A stretch of 64,000 nucleotides of DNA, from NCBI GenBank assembly GCA_937931205.1, contig CALHBF010000021.1, positions 1 to 64,000 of the forward strand, in the 5' to 3' direction. Of this stretch, positions 27,612 to 36,028 are shown piece after piece. The notes under the pieces are model-generated. The model worked only from the letters and a program-made list of their open reading frames with translations, did no database searches and was not told the DNA's origin. The stretch is from an uncultured Bacteriovoracaceae bacterium. GTDB taxonomy: Bacteria > Bdellovibrionota > Bacteriovoracia > Bacteriovoracales > Bacteriovoracaceae. The translations under genes and the position numbers were made by a program. Position 1 is the first letter of the stretch. The number at the start of each line of letters is the position of its first letter.

Positions 27612-28238
27612 ATGTTCAAACTACTCTCGCTTTCTTTCATATTATTTACTCTCAACGTTAGTGCTCATCCCGTTATTTATAGAGATGGAATTGTTGTTTC
27701 AAGTTTCAACATGGACAACATGAATGACCAGCAGTTGATGTATTCAGTGACAGAAAAATTTGCAGCAGGTTTAAACTCTCTCAGATTCTCACATGATAAA
27801 AAAGATACGGATCTCGTCTTCGCCAAATTAAATCATTTAGCTTATCGCTACAATGGCCATGATTCTCAGGCCAATATCTATCTTCATTCAGGGATTGGCC
27901 TCAGTGACCATCGTGCAAAATCTCAAGGTGCATTCATGTATGGAGCAGAAGCTGATTGGGAAACAAGAACTTTGTTTTTGGGATTAAAGCACTTTCAGTA
28001 CTATTCTCCTCATCAATTTGATATGCCGGTAACAATGGCACGAATTGGTTTTTCGCCATTCACAGCTTCGTTTGATTCACTTCAATCATGGTTTATGATT
28101 CAGGCGATGCATGCACCACTTGCTGATAAGACAGTTTCACTTACACCAATGCTTAGATTCTTTTATAAAAACGTTCTTTGGGAAATGGGTGCATCCGCAA
28201 AAGGTGGATGGATGTTAAACCTTATGGTCCATTATTAG
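27612..28238 (+). CDS. Exported protein, probably a small outer-membrane barrel
   Basis: 208 residues from ATG 27612 (AAAGGTGG upstream). Signal peptide ends VSAHP. The mature part has alternating-hydrophobicity strands, glycines and aromatics (ANIYLHSGIGL, GLKHFQYYS, LTPMLRFFYK) and finishes in ...LNLMVHY, with a C-terminal aromatic as in outer-membrane beta-barrels. It is 8 bases ahead of the MerP-like gene and is rich in His and Met, which could bind soft metals. I do not recognise a named family; a metal-uptake or sensing channel is a guess from context. Confidence 0.65.
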   Translation: MFKLLSLSFILFTLNVSAHPVIYRDGIVVSSFNMDNMNDQQLMYSVTEKFAAGLNSLRFSHDKKDTDLVFAKLNHLAYRYNGHDSQANIYLHSGIGLSDHRAKSQGAFMYGAEADWETRTLFLGLKHFQYYSPHQFDMPVTMARIGFSPFTASFDSLQSWFMIQAMHAPLADKTVSLTPMLRFFYKNVLWEMGASAKGGWMLNLMVHY

Positions 28239-28246
28239 GAGATAAT

Positions 28247-28531
28247 ATGAAATTTATTTTTGCAGTTTTATTAGTATCAATGAGCTCATTCTCTTTTGCT
28301 GAGTCTATTAAAGTAACAGTCAATGGAATGGTTTGTTCGATGTGCGCTCAAGGTATCGAGAAAAAGTTTAAAAAGATAGATGCCGTTAAAGACATCAAAG
28401 TGGATTTGGATAATAAGATCGTTATCCTTGAAACCAAAGATAAACAAGATATCGAAGATGCAGTGATTACTAAGATGATTACAGAATCTGGTTATAATGT
28501 TTCAAGTATCAAGAGGGGAGCTAATGAATAA
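28247..28531 (+). CDS. Periplasmic heavy-metal-associated (MerP-like) protein
   Basis: 94 residues with a signal peptide (MKFIFAVLLVSMSSFSFA) and a single HMA ferredoxin-like domain. The metal motif is GMVCSMC (Cys30, Cys33). It resembles MerP or a periplasmic copper chaperone. Its 3' end overlaps the next gene, encoding a membrane protein with an adjacent Cys pair, by eight bases, the arrangement expected for a MerP-MerT style relay. No merA or merR is present, so copper or another metal is as likely as mercury. Confidence 0.88.
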   Translation: MKFIFAVLLVSMSSFSFAESIKVTVNGMVCSMCAQGIEKKFKKIDAVKDIKVDLDNKIVILETKDKQDIEDAVITKMITESGYNVSSIKRGANE

Positions 28532-28871
28532 GTTTTTTGGCTGGCTTTCTTTATTTACTTCATTTGGTACTCTCATTTGTTGTGCTATTCCCTCAATGCT
28601 AGTCCTCCTTGGGTTAGGGACAGTGGTGGCCGGATTTTTAGGTGAATTTCCTCAACTGATTTGGCTATCAGAACACAAGGCATGGGTATTTGGGTTCAGT
28701 TTATTTATGCTGATTTCTGCTCGAGTCATGCAGAGCTTGGCGCTGAAGAAGTCTTGTGAGGAGGGGTACTGTGAAATGACAAAATCTTGGGCCAAGCCGA
28801 TTTGGTGGGTCTCCCTAGGAATCAACCTCGTGGGCATTTTTTGGGCCTTCGTTTTGCCACAACTGATCTAA
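28524..28871 (+). CDS. MerT-like membrane transporter
   Basis: 115 residues, about three helices. The first helix carries a vicinal Cys pair (TLICCAIPSML, Cys19-Cys20), as in MerT/MerC transporters that take metal from MerP. A second Cys-x4-Cys pair in a loop (KKSCEEGYCEM) matches the cytoplasmic-loop cysteines of MerT. GGGGAG lies before the ATG at 28524. It overlaps the HMA protein gene. Family assignment is by motif; the transported metal is unknown. Confidence 0.7.
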   Translation: MNKFFGWLSLFTSFGTLICCAIPSMLVLLGLGTVVAGFLGEFPQLIWLSEHKAWVFGFSLFMLISARVMQSLALKKSCEEGYCEMTKSWAKPIWWVSLGINLVGIFWAFVLPQLI

Positions 28872-28893
28872 ATCATTGAACTTTTTCTTTTGT

Positions 28894-28905
28894 TCAAACA
28901 TTTGA
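28894..28905. promoter_or_regulatory. Palindromic operator candidate for the TetR-family regulator
   Basis: TCAAA-CA-TTTGA lies about 36 bases before the regulator start and is embedded in further TTGAA/TTCAA elements, including TTGAAC (28876) and GTTCAA (28892). Overlapping inverted repeats of this kind are typical of TetR-family autoregulation. Confidence 0.4.
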
Positions 28906-28940
28906 TTGAAAATATGGGTCGATTGATTTAAATTGATCCC

Positions 28941-29546
28941 ATGTCACAATTATCAGTGAGCGAGTCTCAAGGGACTCGCTCTCTCATTCTACAGTCAGCG
29001 CTTAGTTTATTCGCACTCTATGGGTACGATGGGGTGAGTATTCGGCAAATCGCCGAAAAATCCAATTGTAATATGGGTTCAATTTCCTATCATTTTGGTG
29101 GGAAAGAAGGGCTTTATCGAGCATGTCTTTTTTCTTTCGATATGAGTGAGGTCGATGAGATCTTGCTTGATCTGACTGATCCCAAGGATAGCTCTGGTAT
29201 TACTCAAAAATTGAAGCACTTTATTATTAAGATGGGTAACTTCTGTCTAACTAATCGTAATGCTCTTTGTATGCTGGCCCGTGAGAGACATACCCAGACT
29301 GCATTTAGTGCAGAAATTTCTCATAAATTTTATCATCCAGTTTTTGATCGCCTGACTGAGTTTCTACAAATGGCCCAAGAGCGAAATCTTATTCGTAAGG
29401 ATCTAAATATTTCTTTTTTTGTTAGAAATATGTTGGTCATCATTAAGGGTGAAACATTATTCTATGAAAACGCTGATTCCAAAATCGATCTTAAAATGAT
29501 TGCCAATGAATATCTCAAGATATGTAACAGGAGTATCTATGTATAA
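28941..29546 (+). CDS. TetR/AcrR-family regulator (CecR-like)
   Basis: 201-residue transcriptional repressor. The N-terminal HTH has LILQSALSLFALYGYDGVSI, RQIAEKSNCNMGSISYHFGGKE, typical of the TetR family; the C-terminal half (MLARERHTQ, HPVFDRLTEFLQ) resembles the CecR/YbiH group that controls efflux operons. It is the first gene of the efflux operon and overlaps the TolC-like gene by eight bases, so it probably represses its own operon in response to an exported compound. Confidence 0.93.
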   Translation: MSQLSVSESQGTRSLILQSALSLFALYGYDGVSIRQIAEKSNCNMGSISYHFGGKEGLYRACLFSFDMSEVDEILLDLTDPKDSSGITQKLKHFIIKMGNFCLTNRNALCMLARERHTQTAFSAEISHKFYHPVFDRLTEFLQMAQERNLIRKDLNISFFVRNMLVIIKGETLFYENADSKIDLKMIANEYLKICNRSIYV

Positions 29547-30807
29547 TAAGTTTGTCATGGTTGCTTTGCTGACACTTGCTCCAGGGGCCTGGGCGCAAGG
29601 ATTGCAAGGCTTAACAGAAGCTGATGTCGTAAAGCTCGCATTAGAGCGAAATGAAGTAAGCGCCATCACTAAGAACCAAATTGAGCAGGCCGAGCATAGA
29701 TTGAAAAAATCTCGCTCTTATCTTTTTCCGACTTTAAAAGCGAATGCTTCTATTCAAAAGTTTTACATCCTTCCAGAAAAAAGATTACCAGGTGGAATGA
29801 GAATAGATGGAGCAGAATTTACGCTTAATCAACCGATTTACACTTTTGGACGTTTAAGTTCAGGTATTAGAATGGCCGAACTTGATAAAGAGATGACAAT
29901 CAATACTGCGAAAGCAACAGTAGGTGAAATTCAAAAAGCGGCCAAGGCCCTTTTTTATAATGCTGCTTTTAATAAATATCTTTTAGAGATTGCTCAAGAT
30001 TCTTTGAAGAATGCCAATAATAACAAAAGAGCATTAGAAGAGCGTGTGCAGTTTGGTCGTATTAACCAGAATGATAACATTAAAATGCAGGCCGATGTTG
30101 CAACTCGTGAACCACTTCTTTATGAAGCACAAAAAGGTTATCAGGCAGCTCTGGAAGATCTTGGTTATTTCCTAGATACCGATGTGGCAAGTATCAAGGA
30201 TATCAACTCTAAGTCACTTGATATCGCAATTAAAACTTTCGAAGAGAAATCTGCAACAGGTTTAGTTGATGTTAAAAATGCTGCTAAACAAGTTGAGCTT
30301 GCTGCCGCTCAGGAATCAGTAGCGAAGAAAGATTATTTACCAACAGTTTCAGCCTTTGCTTCTTATATGCCAAAGCATACTAACCTCGGAGCATCGATTC
30401 CAGGGGTACTATTGATTGATACATTCGTTATGGGTGTACGTATGGATATGGAAATCCCTATTGGTGGTGCAAAGACCTACGAGAAAAGAGAAAAAGTTCT
30501 CGCGAAAGTTAATGCTGATTTAAACCTTCGTCGTGTTACTCGTGAAGTTACTAAAAAACAAAAATCTTTTATCCAGCAATATGGTCATTTAGCAGATAAA
30601 GGGAAATCACTGAAAAGGGCCATCACACTAGCTGATCGTTCATATAAAGTGGCCTTGGCTTCATTTAAAAACGGTAACGTGAGCCAGCTTCAGTTAAACG
30701 ATACAGAAATGCAGCTGACTTCGAATAAAATTTCATACGCTCAAAACTTGTTGGCGATGAAGATGATTGAACTTGATCTTGAACGTCTACAAATACAAGG
30801 GAACTAA
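29539..30807 (+). CDS. TolC-family outer-membrane efflux protein
   Basis: 422 residues from ATG 29539 (AGGAG upstream) with signal peptide ending WAQG. It shows the repeated helical layout of TolC proteins: LTEADVVKLALERN, the LNQPIYTFGR strand, the RVQFGRINQND loop, and a second copy ending in YKVALASFKNGNVSQLQLND. It forms the outer-membrane channel for the adaptor and RND genes that follow, the first of which starts two bases downstream. Confidence 0.92.
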   Translation: MYNKFVMVALLTLAPGAWAQGLQGLTEADVVKLALERNEVSAITKNQIEQAEHRLKKSRSYLFPTLKANASIQKFYILPEKRLPGGMRIDGAEFTLNQPIYTFGRLSSGIRMAELDKEMTINTAKATVGEIQKAAKALFYNAAFNKYLLEIAQDSLKNANNNKRALEERVQFGRINQNDNIKMQADVATREPLLYEAQKGYQAALEDLGYFLDTDVASIKDINSKSLDIAIKTFEEKSATGLVDVKNAAKQVELAAAQESVAKKDYLPTVSAFASYMPKHTNLGASIPGVLLIDTFVMGVRMDMEIPIGGAKTYEKREKVLAKVNADLNLRRVTREVTKKQKSFIQQYGHLADKGKSLKRAITLADRSYKVALASFKNGNVSQLQLNDTEMQLTSNKISYAQNLLAMKMIELDLERLQIQGN

Positions 30808-30808
30808 T

Positions 30809-31480
30809 ATGAAGGGGATTATTACTATTGTTGTTTTCCTTGCGGTTTATGCAGGGGGCCTACTCTGGAAGGGATCAGTTGTTGATGAAAAGAAGGCCAG
30901 ACATTTTCCTTCTATTTATGAGCTTCATAAGGAGAATGGTGTTCCGGTTTATACCGAGGAAGTTCTTCGTGGTAAGTTTGAACAATTAATCACTGTGACT
31001 GGCAGATTTGATGGGACTACTTTTAAAGCAAGTGTGACTCCACAAGATCGTTCAAAAGTTTATGTGGGTCAAAGTGCTATCATTGAAGTCGGTGATGAGA
31101 AGACTCGTTTTACAGGAACTGTTTCACATGTTGCTGCTCGCCCAAGTCTTCTAACAGGTCTTAATGAAGTAGAAATTCGTTTCCCTCGTCATAAAAAACT
31201 GACTGGTCACTACACAGTTGATCTTCCATTCAATGCGAAGACCAATGTTTTAGTTGTAAGTCGAGACTCGGTAAACCTACGTGAGAAAGTGCCATTTGTT
31301 TATGTTGTTCGTGATAATCAGCTTTTGAAACAAGATGTGAAGATTGCTGGATCAAATTCAATGTATTATCAGCTGGCCTCTGGAGTTAAGGAAGGGGACA
31401 TGATTGTTTCTAGTGACTCAAGAAACCTCAGCGATGGTCTTAAAGTTAAAATTGTAAATGAATTAAGGAATAACCTATGA
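30809..31480 (+). CDS. Membrane-fusion (adaptor) protein, unusually short
   Basis: Periplasmic adaptor of the RND system, only 223 residues against 350-400 normally. After one membrane anchor (about 4-22) come a short lead-in, a beta-barrel-type segment (VTPQDRSKVYVGQSAIIEVG, FTGTVSHVAARPSLLTG, EVEIRFP) and the membrane-proximal domain (VVSRDSVNLREKVPFVYVV, SGVKEGDMIVSSDSRNLSDG). I see no lipoyl half-motif pair and no alpha-hairpin. It lies between the TolC-like and RND genes and overlaps the RND start as ATGA. Confidence 0.82.
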   Translation: MKGIITIVVFLAVYAGGLLWKGSVVDEKKARHFPSIYELHKENGVPVYTEEVLRGKFEQLITVTGRFDGTTFKASVTPQDRSKVYVGQSAIIEVGDEKTRFTGTVSHVAARPSLLTGLNEVEIRFPRHKKLTGHYTVDLPFNAKTNVLVVSRDSVNLREKVPFVYVVRDNQLLKQDVKIAGSNSMYYQLASGVKEGDMIVSSDSRNLSDGLKVKIVNELRNNL

Positions 31481-34400
31481 TTGAATTGTTTATTCGCCGT
31501 CCGGCCATGACGATCATATTCGTATCTCTCTTTATGGTTCTTGGTATTGTTTCCATTGGGAAAATGATTATTGAACCAACCCCAAAAGTTGAATTCCCGT
31601 TAGTTACGGTGGAAACAATTTATCCGGGAGCTTCCCCAGATGAGATTGAAACACAGATTTTGAAGAAAATTGAAGATGCTGTCTCAGAAGTTTCGATGAT
31701 TAAGTCAATGAAGTCAGATGCCCGTGAAAACTATGGTATCGTACTTATTGAGTTTTTGATTGAAGCGGATGTAAACGTTAAGTCAATTGAGGTAAAGGAT
31801 AAAGTAGAAGCAATCATTAACGATTTTCCGAGTGCTGCCGATCGTCCGATTATTGCAAAGTTTGACCCTCTTTTATTGCCGATCTCAACTCTGGTTCTCA
31901 CTTCTGATAAGCATAATCCAACCGAGCTGTATGAGTATGCTGATAAAAAGTTGAAAAATTTGCTGACGTCGATTAATGGAGTGGCCTCTGTTGATATCGG
32001 AGGTGGCCGTGAGAGACAAATTAACGTTTGGCTTGATAATAACCTGCTCATTAAAAATTATCTCTCTATTGAAGATGTTCTCCGTGCAATGAAGGAGAAA
32101 AACTTGAACGTTCCTGGAGGTTCTATTGACCGTAAGGAAAATAAAGTTAACGTCCGTTTCGTAGGGGAGTTTACCTCGGTAGAAGACATTGGAGAGCTGT
32201 CTATTACTTCGCGAGAAGGAAGAGTTTATAAGCTCAAAGATTTAGGTCGAGTAGAGGATGGATTCAAAGAAATTGAAAAGAATGCTCGTTTCAATGGTCA
32301 AGATGTTGTTGCTCTATCAGTAAAAAAACAGTCTGATGGTGACTCAGTAGGGATTGTTAAGACCCTAATGAAACGTTTACCAGATATTTCAAAAGAGCTT
32401 CCTGAAGGAATGAAGTTAGAGCTTGGAGTTGATACGACGGAAGTGACCCTAGATGATACTGTGGGAACTGCCAAATCAATTGTCATAGGTGTTGCTCTTA
32501 CTGTTCTTGTTATCTTGCTTTTCTTAGGTGACTGGCGCGGAGCTTTGATTGCGGCGATCGTAATTCCGACATCTATTTTCTCAACTTTCTTCCCAATGGC
32601 ACAGCAAAGTTTTTCTATTAACATGATGACTCTTCTGGCGTTTGGTACATGTATTGGTACTCTCATTGCAAACGCTCTTCTCATTATTGAGAACGTTTAT
32701 AAACATCTTGGCATGGGTAAAGACCCAGAGAAAGCGACTGTAGATGGGACAAAAGAGGTTTTACTTGCAGTATTTGCAGGTTCTGGAACGAACCTCGTAG
32801 TATTTACCCCGATTGCAATGATGGGTGGTATTATTGGTAAGTTCTTCGTGCAATTTGGCTTGACTGTAGTGTATGCAACTCTCTTCTCAATTGTGGCCTC
32901 TGTTTCTCTTACGCCGATGCTTTGTGCTTACTTGTTAAAGAGAATGGATACTCTTAATAGTCCATTTATTAGAATTTCAAAGAAAGTTGATCGCGCCCTA
33001 ATGTCTTTTATGGATTTCTTCAGAGGCTTTTTCGATTTTCAAATGAAGCGTCCAATAATTGCAATTATTTTAACAACAGCATTCTTTCTGACAATTGTTT
33101 ATCCCATTTCAAAGACTGGGGGAGAGTTTATTCCTCGCTCAGATCGAAATGATTTTACCGTTGAAGTGGTAATGCCTGATGGTACCCCTGTTGAAAAGAC
33201 AACAGAGACGGTAAAGATTATTGAAAACTTTGTGAAAGAATATCCTGAAGTGAAGTCTTATTTCTCGGATATCGGTTATTCTGGTGAAGAGAAGGCAAGG
33301 ATTACGGCCAATCTTACTAAGTTCGCCGAGAGAAATAGAACGTATGATGACCTTATCAAAGATATGATCCCGAAGGTGGCCAATATTCCAGAAGCTGATA
33401 TTTTCATTTCCGGTGGTAACAAAACAAACGATGGTCTAGGAGATATTACCTTTGATATTCGTGGTGTGGATATGAAGGATATGTCCAAGGTTGCGGCTGA
33501 ATATACTAAAATTATGAATGAATCAGGTTATTTCTCTTCGATTCAATCGAGTTATATTACGCCAAAACTAGAAGTTCAGTTTCAGGGTGATCCAGCTGCG
33601 ATTATTCAGCAAAAGCTAAATAACGTTCAGGTGGGTACTGTTATTCGTGCTCTTGTAAATGGAGACGATGATTCGGTATATAAAGAACTTGGAGAGGAGT
33701 ACGATATTAATGTTACTCTTGATAAAGGATTCAAGAAGTCTCCTGAAGATTTTTCTCAATTCCTTATTCATGGTAAAGATGGACTAATTCCTATTATGAA
33801 TGTTGGTCAAGTGAAGCAGGTTGTTGCAACCTCACCTCTTAAGCGTCGGGACAAGTCAAAAATTATCCAACTTAACGGCTATCTTTCGAAGTCAACTTCT
33901 GGTGCTGTAATGGGTGAAATCAATCCTCTTTTAAATAAAATTGAGCTGCCAAATGGTGTAACCGTTCGCAGTACAGGTAAGGCAGAAAATCAGGCGGAAT
34001 CGGGCGCAGAAATTGGTGGTGCTTTCATTCTTGCGATTATATTAACTTACATGCTTCTGGTAGCGGTTCTCGATTCTTTCGTTTTCCCAATATCAATTGC
34101 TAGTTGTATCGTGACTTCGTTCTTAGGTGTATTTGTGTTCATGTTTATCATGGAAGGTTCGATTAATATCGGATCGATGATGGCATTCGTAATGGTTGTG
34201 GGTCTAGCAGTGAACAACGCTATTCTTATGGTCGAGTATGCTGAGCAATTAATGGCCCAAGGTGAAGCACCTGAAAAGGCACTTTGGACTGCAGCTCGTG
34301 AGAAGTTTAAGCCAATCCTTATGACCTCCATTGCGATTATTGCAGGTTCTTGGCCTCAGATCTTTGATCCTGATAAGCTTAAATCTTCTATGGGGTCTGT

Positions 34401-34509
34401 GGTTATCGGGGGTATGATTGGTTCAGTGATTTTCACATACATCATGATTCCTGCGGTTCATATTTTACTTATTCGCATCATGAATAAGTTTAAGAAGAAA
34501 ACGGCCTAG
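31477..34509 (+). CDS. RND-family efflux permease with substituted proton-relay residues
   Basis: 1010-residue inner-membrane RND transporter with the normal two-fold layout (twelve helices, two large periplasmic loops). N-terminal MIELFIRRPAMTIIFVSLFM and YPGASPDEIE are typical. TM4 reads IGTLIANALLIIENV: where AcrB-type pumps have Asp-Asp (or Asp-Asn) before the ENV motif, this has Ala398-Asn399. TM10 has GLAVNNAILMVEYA, with Asn in place of the AcrB lysine. The proton path must therefore differ or be lost. Last gene of the operon, followed by a strong terminator. Confidence 0.92.
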   Translation: MIELFIRRPAMTIIFVSLFMVLGIVSIGKMIIEPTPKVEFPLVTVETIYPGASPDEIETQILKKIEDAVSEVSMIKSMKSDARENYGIVLIEFLIEADVNVKSIEVKDKVEAIINDFPSAADRPIIAKFDPLLLPISTLVLTSDKHNPTELYEYADKKLKNLLTSINGVASVDIGGGRERQINVWLDNNLLIKNYLSIEDVLRAMKEKNLNVPGGSIDRKENKVNVRFVGEFTSVEDIGELSITSREGRVYKLKDLGRVEDGFKEIEKNARFNGQDVVALSVKKQSDGDSVGIVKTLMKRLPDISKELPEGMKLELGVDTTEVTLDDTVGTAKSIVIGVALTVLVILLFLGDWRGALIAAIVIPTSIFSTFFPMAQQSFSINMMTLLAFGTCIGTLIANALLIIENVYKHLGMGKDPEKATVDGTKEVLLAVFAGSGTNLVVFTPIAMMGGIIGKFFVQFGLTVVYATLFSIVASVSLTPMLCAYLLKRMDTLNSPFIRISKKVDRALMSFMDFFRGFFDFQMKRPIIAIILTTAFFLTIVYPISKTGGEFIPRSDRNDFTVEVVMPDGTPVEKTTETVKIIENFVKEYPEVKSYFSDIGYSGEEKARITANLTKFAERNRTYDDLIKDMIPKVANIPEADIFISGGNKTNDGLGDITFDIRGVDMKDMSKVAAEYTKIMNESGYFSSIQSSYITPKLEVQFQGDPAAIIQQKLNNVQVGTVIRALVNGDDDSVYKELGEEYDINVTLDKGFKKSPEDFSQFLIHGKDGLIPIMNVGQVKQVVATSPLKRRDKSKIIQLNGYLSKSTSGAVMGEINPLLNKIELPNGVTVRSTGKAENQAESGAEIGGAFILAIILTYMLLVAVLDSFVFPISIASCIVTSFLGVFVFMFIMEGSINIGSMMAFVMVVGLAVNNAILMVEYAEQLMAQGEAPEKALWTAAREKFKPILMTSIAIIAGSWPQIFDPDKLKSSMGSVVIGGMIGSVIFTYIMIPAVHILLIRIMNKFKKKTA

Positions 34510-34524
34510 TCTTATAAATTCAAA

Positions 34525-34562
34525 GGGGGTGAGATATTAAGTTATCTCACCCCCTTTTTTTT
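34525..34562 (+). terminator. Intrinsic terminator of the efflux operon
   Basis: 12-bp perfect stem GGGGGTGAGATA / TATCTCACCCCC with a 6-base loop and a run of eight Ts. Confidence 0.96.
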
Positions 34563-34733
34563 ATGCCCCTGAATTCCTTAGAATTGTTAATTTTTTAAGT
34601 TCCTAACTCACGGACATGCTATCATTGCCAAAAATACTCTGACTTGGATGTTGGACGTTTCTTGGCGCTGCACGTATGCTCATGCCCCACTTCAGAGAGA
34701 TCCGTAGATTGTAATCAATCTTTATGGATTTTT

Positions 34734-35240
34734 ATGAAATACACTCTGTTTCTGTTCATCTTAGGAACACTTTATTCCTGTAATCAACAAGAAGAATACT
34801 ATCCCACACTAGAATTTATTTCAGGTGCTGATGAATTTTGTACTGAGGCAACTGACTTAAACTCATGTCAGGCCTTGGCCGATAGATGTCAGCCAGCCTT
34901 TGAGGATAGAGAAGATGAAACAGGGGCGCCTATTTTTGGAAGTTGTATCGCTAATCCAGAAGAATGGAGCGATACAGATGATCCTGAAGTAACTCCAGAG
35001 GAAGAAGCAACTCCTCCTACAATTCCTGAAGCTATTGAGTCTAAATGTCAGATCAACGGTAAGTACTTGCTGACAGAAATTGTTACTAAAAAAGATAAAG
35101 TTGTTAAGAAAAATGTAAAAGTGAAGCTTTGCCATAATACGAACAACAATCCTCATACGATTATTATTTCGTGTAATGCTCTAAAGGCCCATCTATCACA
35201 TCAGAGTTCTGGTGATTACATTGGAGCTTGTCACCAGTAA
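34734..35240 (+). CDS. Lipoprotein of unknown function
   Basis: 168 residues from ATG 34734, chosen because it opens a lipoprotein signal (MKYTLFLFILGTLYSC, Cys16); longer in-frame starts have no signal. The mature protein has an N-terminal Cys-rich region (CTEATDLNSCQALADRC, GSCI), an acidic Pro/Glu/Thr linker near residues 88-105 and a C-terminal basic segment (KKDKVVKKNVKVKLCHN) with a further Cys pair. Probably a surface lipoprotein with disulfides; no family recognised. No good Shine-Dalgarno is visible. Confidence 0.65.
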   Translation: MKYTLFLFILGTLYSCNQQEEYYPTLEFISGADEFCTEATDLNSCQALADRCQPAFEDREDETGAPIFGSCIANPEEWSDTDDPEVTPEEEATPPTIPEAIESKCQINGKYLLTEIVTKKDKVVKKNVKVKLCHNTNNNPHTIIISCNALKAHLSHQSSGDYIGACHQ

Positions 35241-35258
35241 CTGGAGAGAGAGTGCGAA

Positions 35259-35291
35259 TGGAAGGTCAAATGGATGGACCTTCCATTTTTT
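35259..35291 (+). terminator. Intrinsic terminator after the lipoprotein gene
   Basis: TGGAAGGTC / GACCTTCCA stem, 9-base loop, then TTTTTT. Confidence 0.9.
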
Positions 35292-35293
35292 CT

Positions 35294-36013
35294 CTATTTT
35301 TGATTGGCAATATGCTCGTAGACTTCATTAAACACATTCTCAATTCCTTTTAGATAAAGATTTTCATCATAAATAGAAATGAGAGTTGAGCCAGTATAGA
35401 TTTTATCCCAAGGCTCGAGCTGACTTTTAACAAAGTCATCAAAAGTGGCTAGCTCTGATTTTAATTTGAGTTTAAAGTCAGCATAGTCAGTGTGTGAATT
35501 GATTTTGGTATCAATCTTATTAATTAAGATGTGAAGATGCGGATCATTTTTCAGATAGGGAACTGTCTTATAAAGCCATTGAAGATCTGATTTAATTCTT
35601 CCTGACAGATAATTTTTTTTGATCAAATCATCAATTGTGATGAGATAAAAAATGATATTGGCATCATCACAGACTGCTCGCCAGCCTCTGGATTGGTCGC
35701 GGTGATTTTCTTCTCCACCAATGTTGAGAGATCTCTTACAGGTCAGAGTAATCCTTTTGCCATTGGAGAGCCTGAAATCAATTTTAAAATGAGGGATTTT
35801 TGTCTTATCTAAAGCGATAGGAACTTTTGGATCAAGTCCTTGGAGACGATTCCAGAGTGCATCTTTTCCACTCTCACCTGGACCTATAATGGCAATCTTC
35901 TTACCTTTCCACCAATTCCAAGTTGATTGCCCAACCTGAATAAAGAGGTCTTTATGCTCTAAGAGCATATTAGCGACGATTTTTGAGATCTTTTTGATAA
36001 GAAATGGGTTCAC
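35294..36013 (-). CDS. Small P-loop GTPase-like protein
   Basis: 239 residues starting at GTG 36013, with GAGGA five bases upstream. An amphipathic N-terminal helix (about 30 residues) precedes a G domain: P-loop GPGESGKDALW (about 45-55), a G3-like region without the usual DxxG (NIGGEENHRDQ) and G4 NKID. The fold looks Ras/SRP-receptor-beta-like. I do not recognise a named bacterial family. It follows the MATE gene by 15 bases on the same strand, so co-transcription is likely. A role in signalling at the membrane is inference. Confidence 0.7.
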   Translation of the reverse strand: MNPFLIKKISKIVANMLLEHKDLFIQVGQSTWNWWKGKKIAIIGPGESGKDALWNRLQGLDPKVPIALDKTKIPHFKIDFRLSNGKRITLTCKRSLNIGGEENHRDQSRGWRAVCDDANIIFYLITIDDLIKKNYLSGRIKSDLQWLYKTVPYLKNDPHLHILINKIDTKINSHTDYADFKLKLKSELATFDDFVKSQLEPWDKIYTGSTLISIYDENLYLKGIENVFNEVYEHIANQK

Positions 36014-36028
36014 ATTTTCCTCGCAATT

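Noticed and set aside
28247-28871. Mercury-resistance (mer) operon
   Set aside because: No merA or merR; only MerP-like and MerT-like proteins, which also occur in copper and other metal systems.
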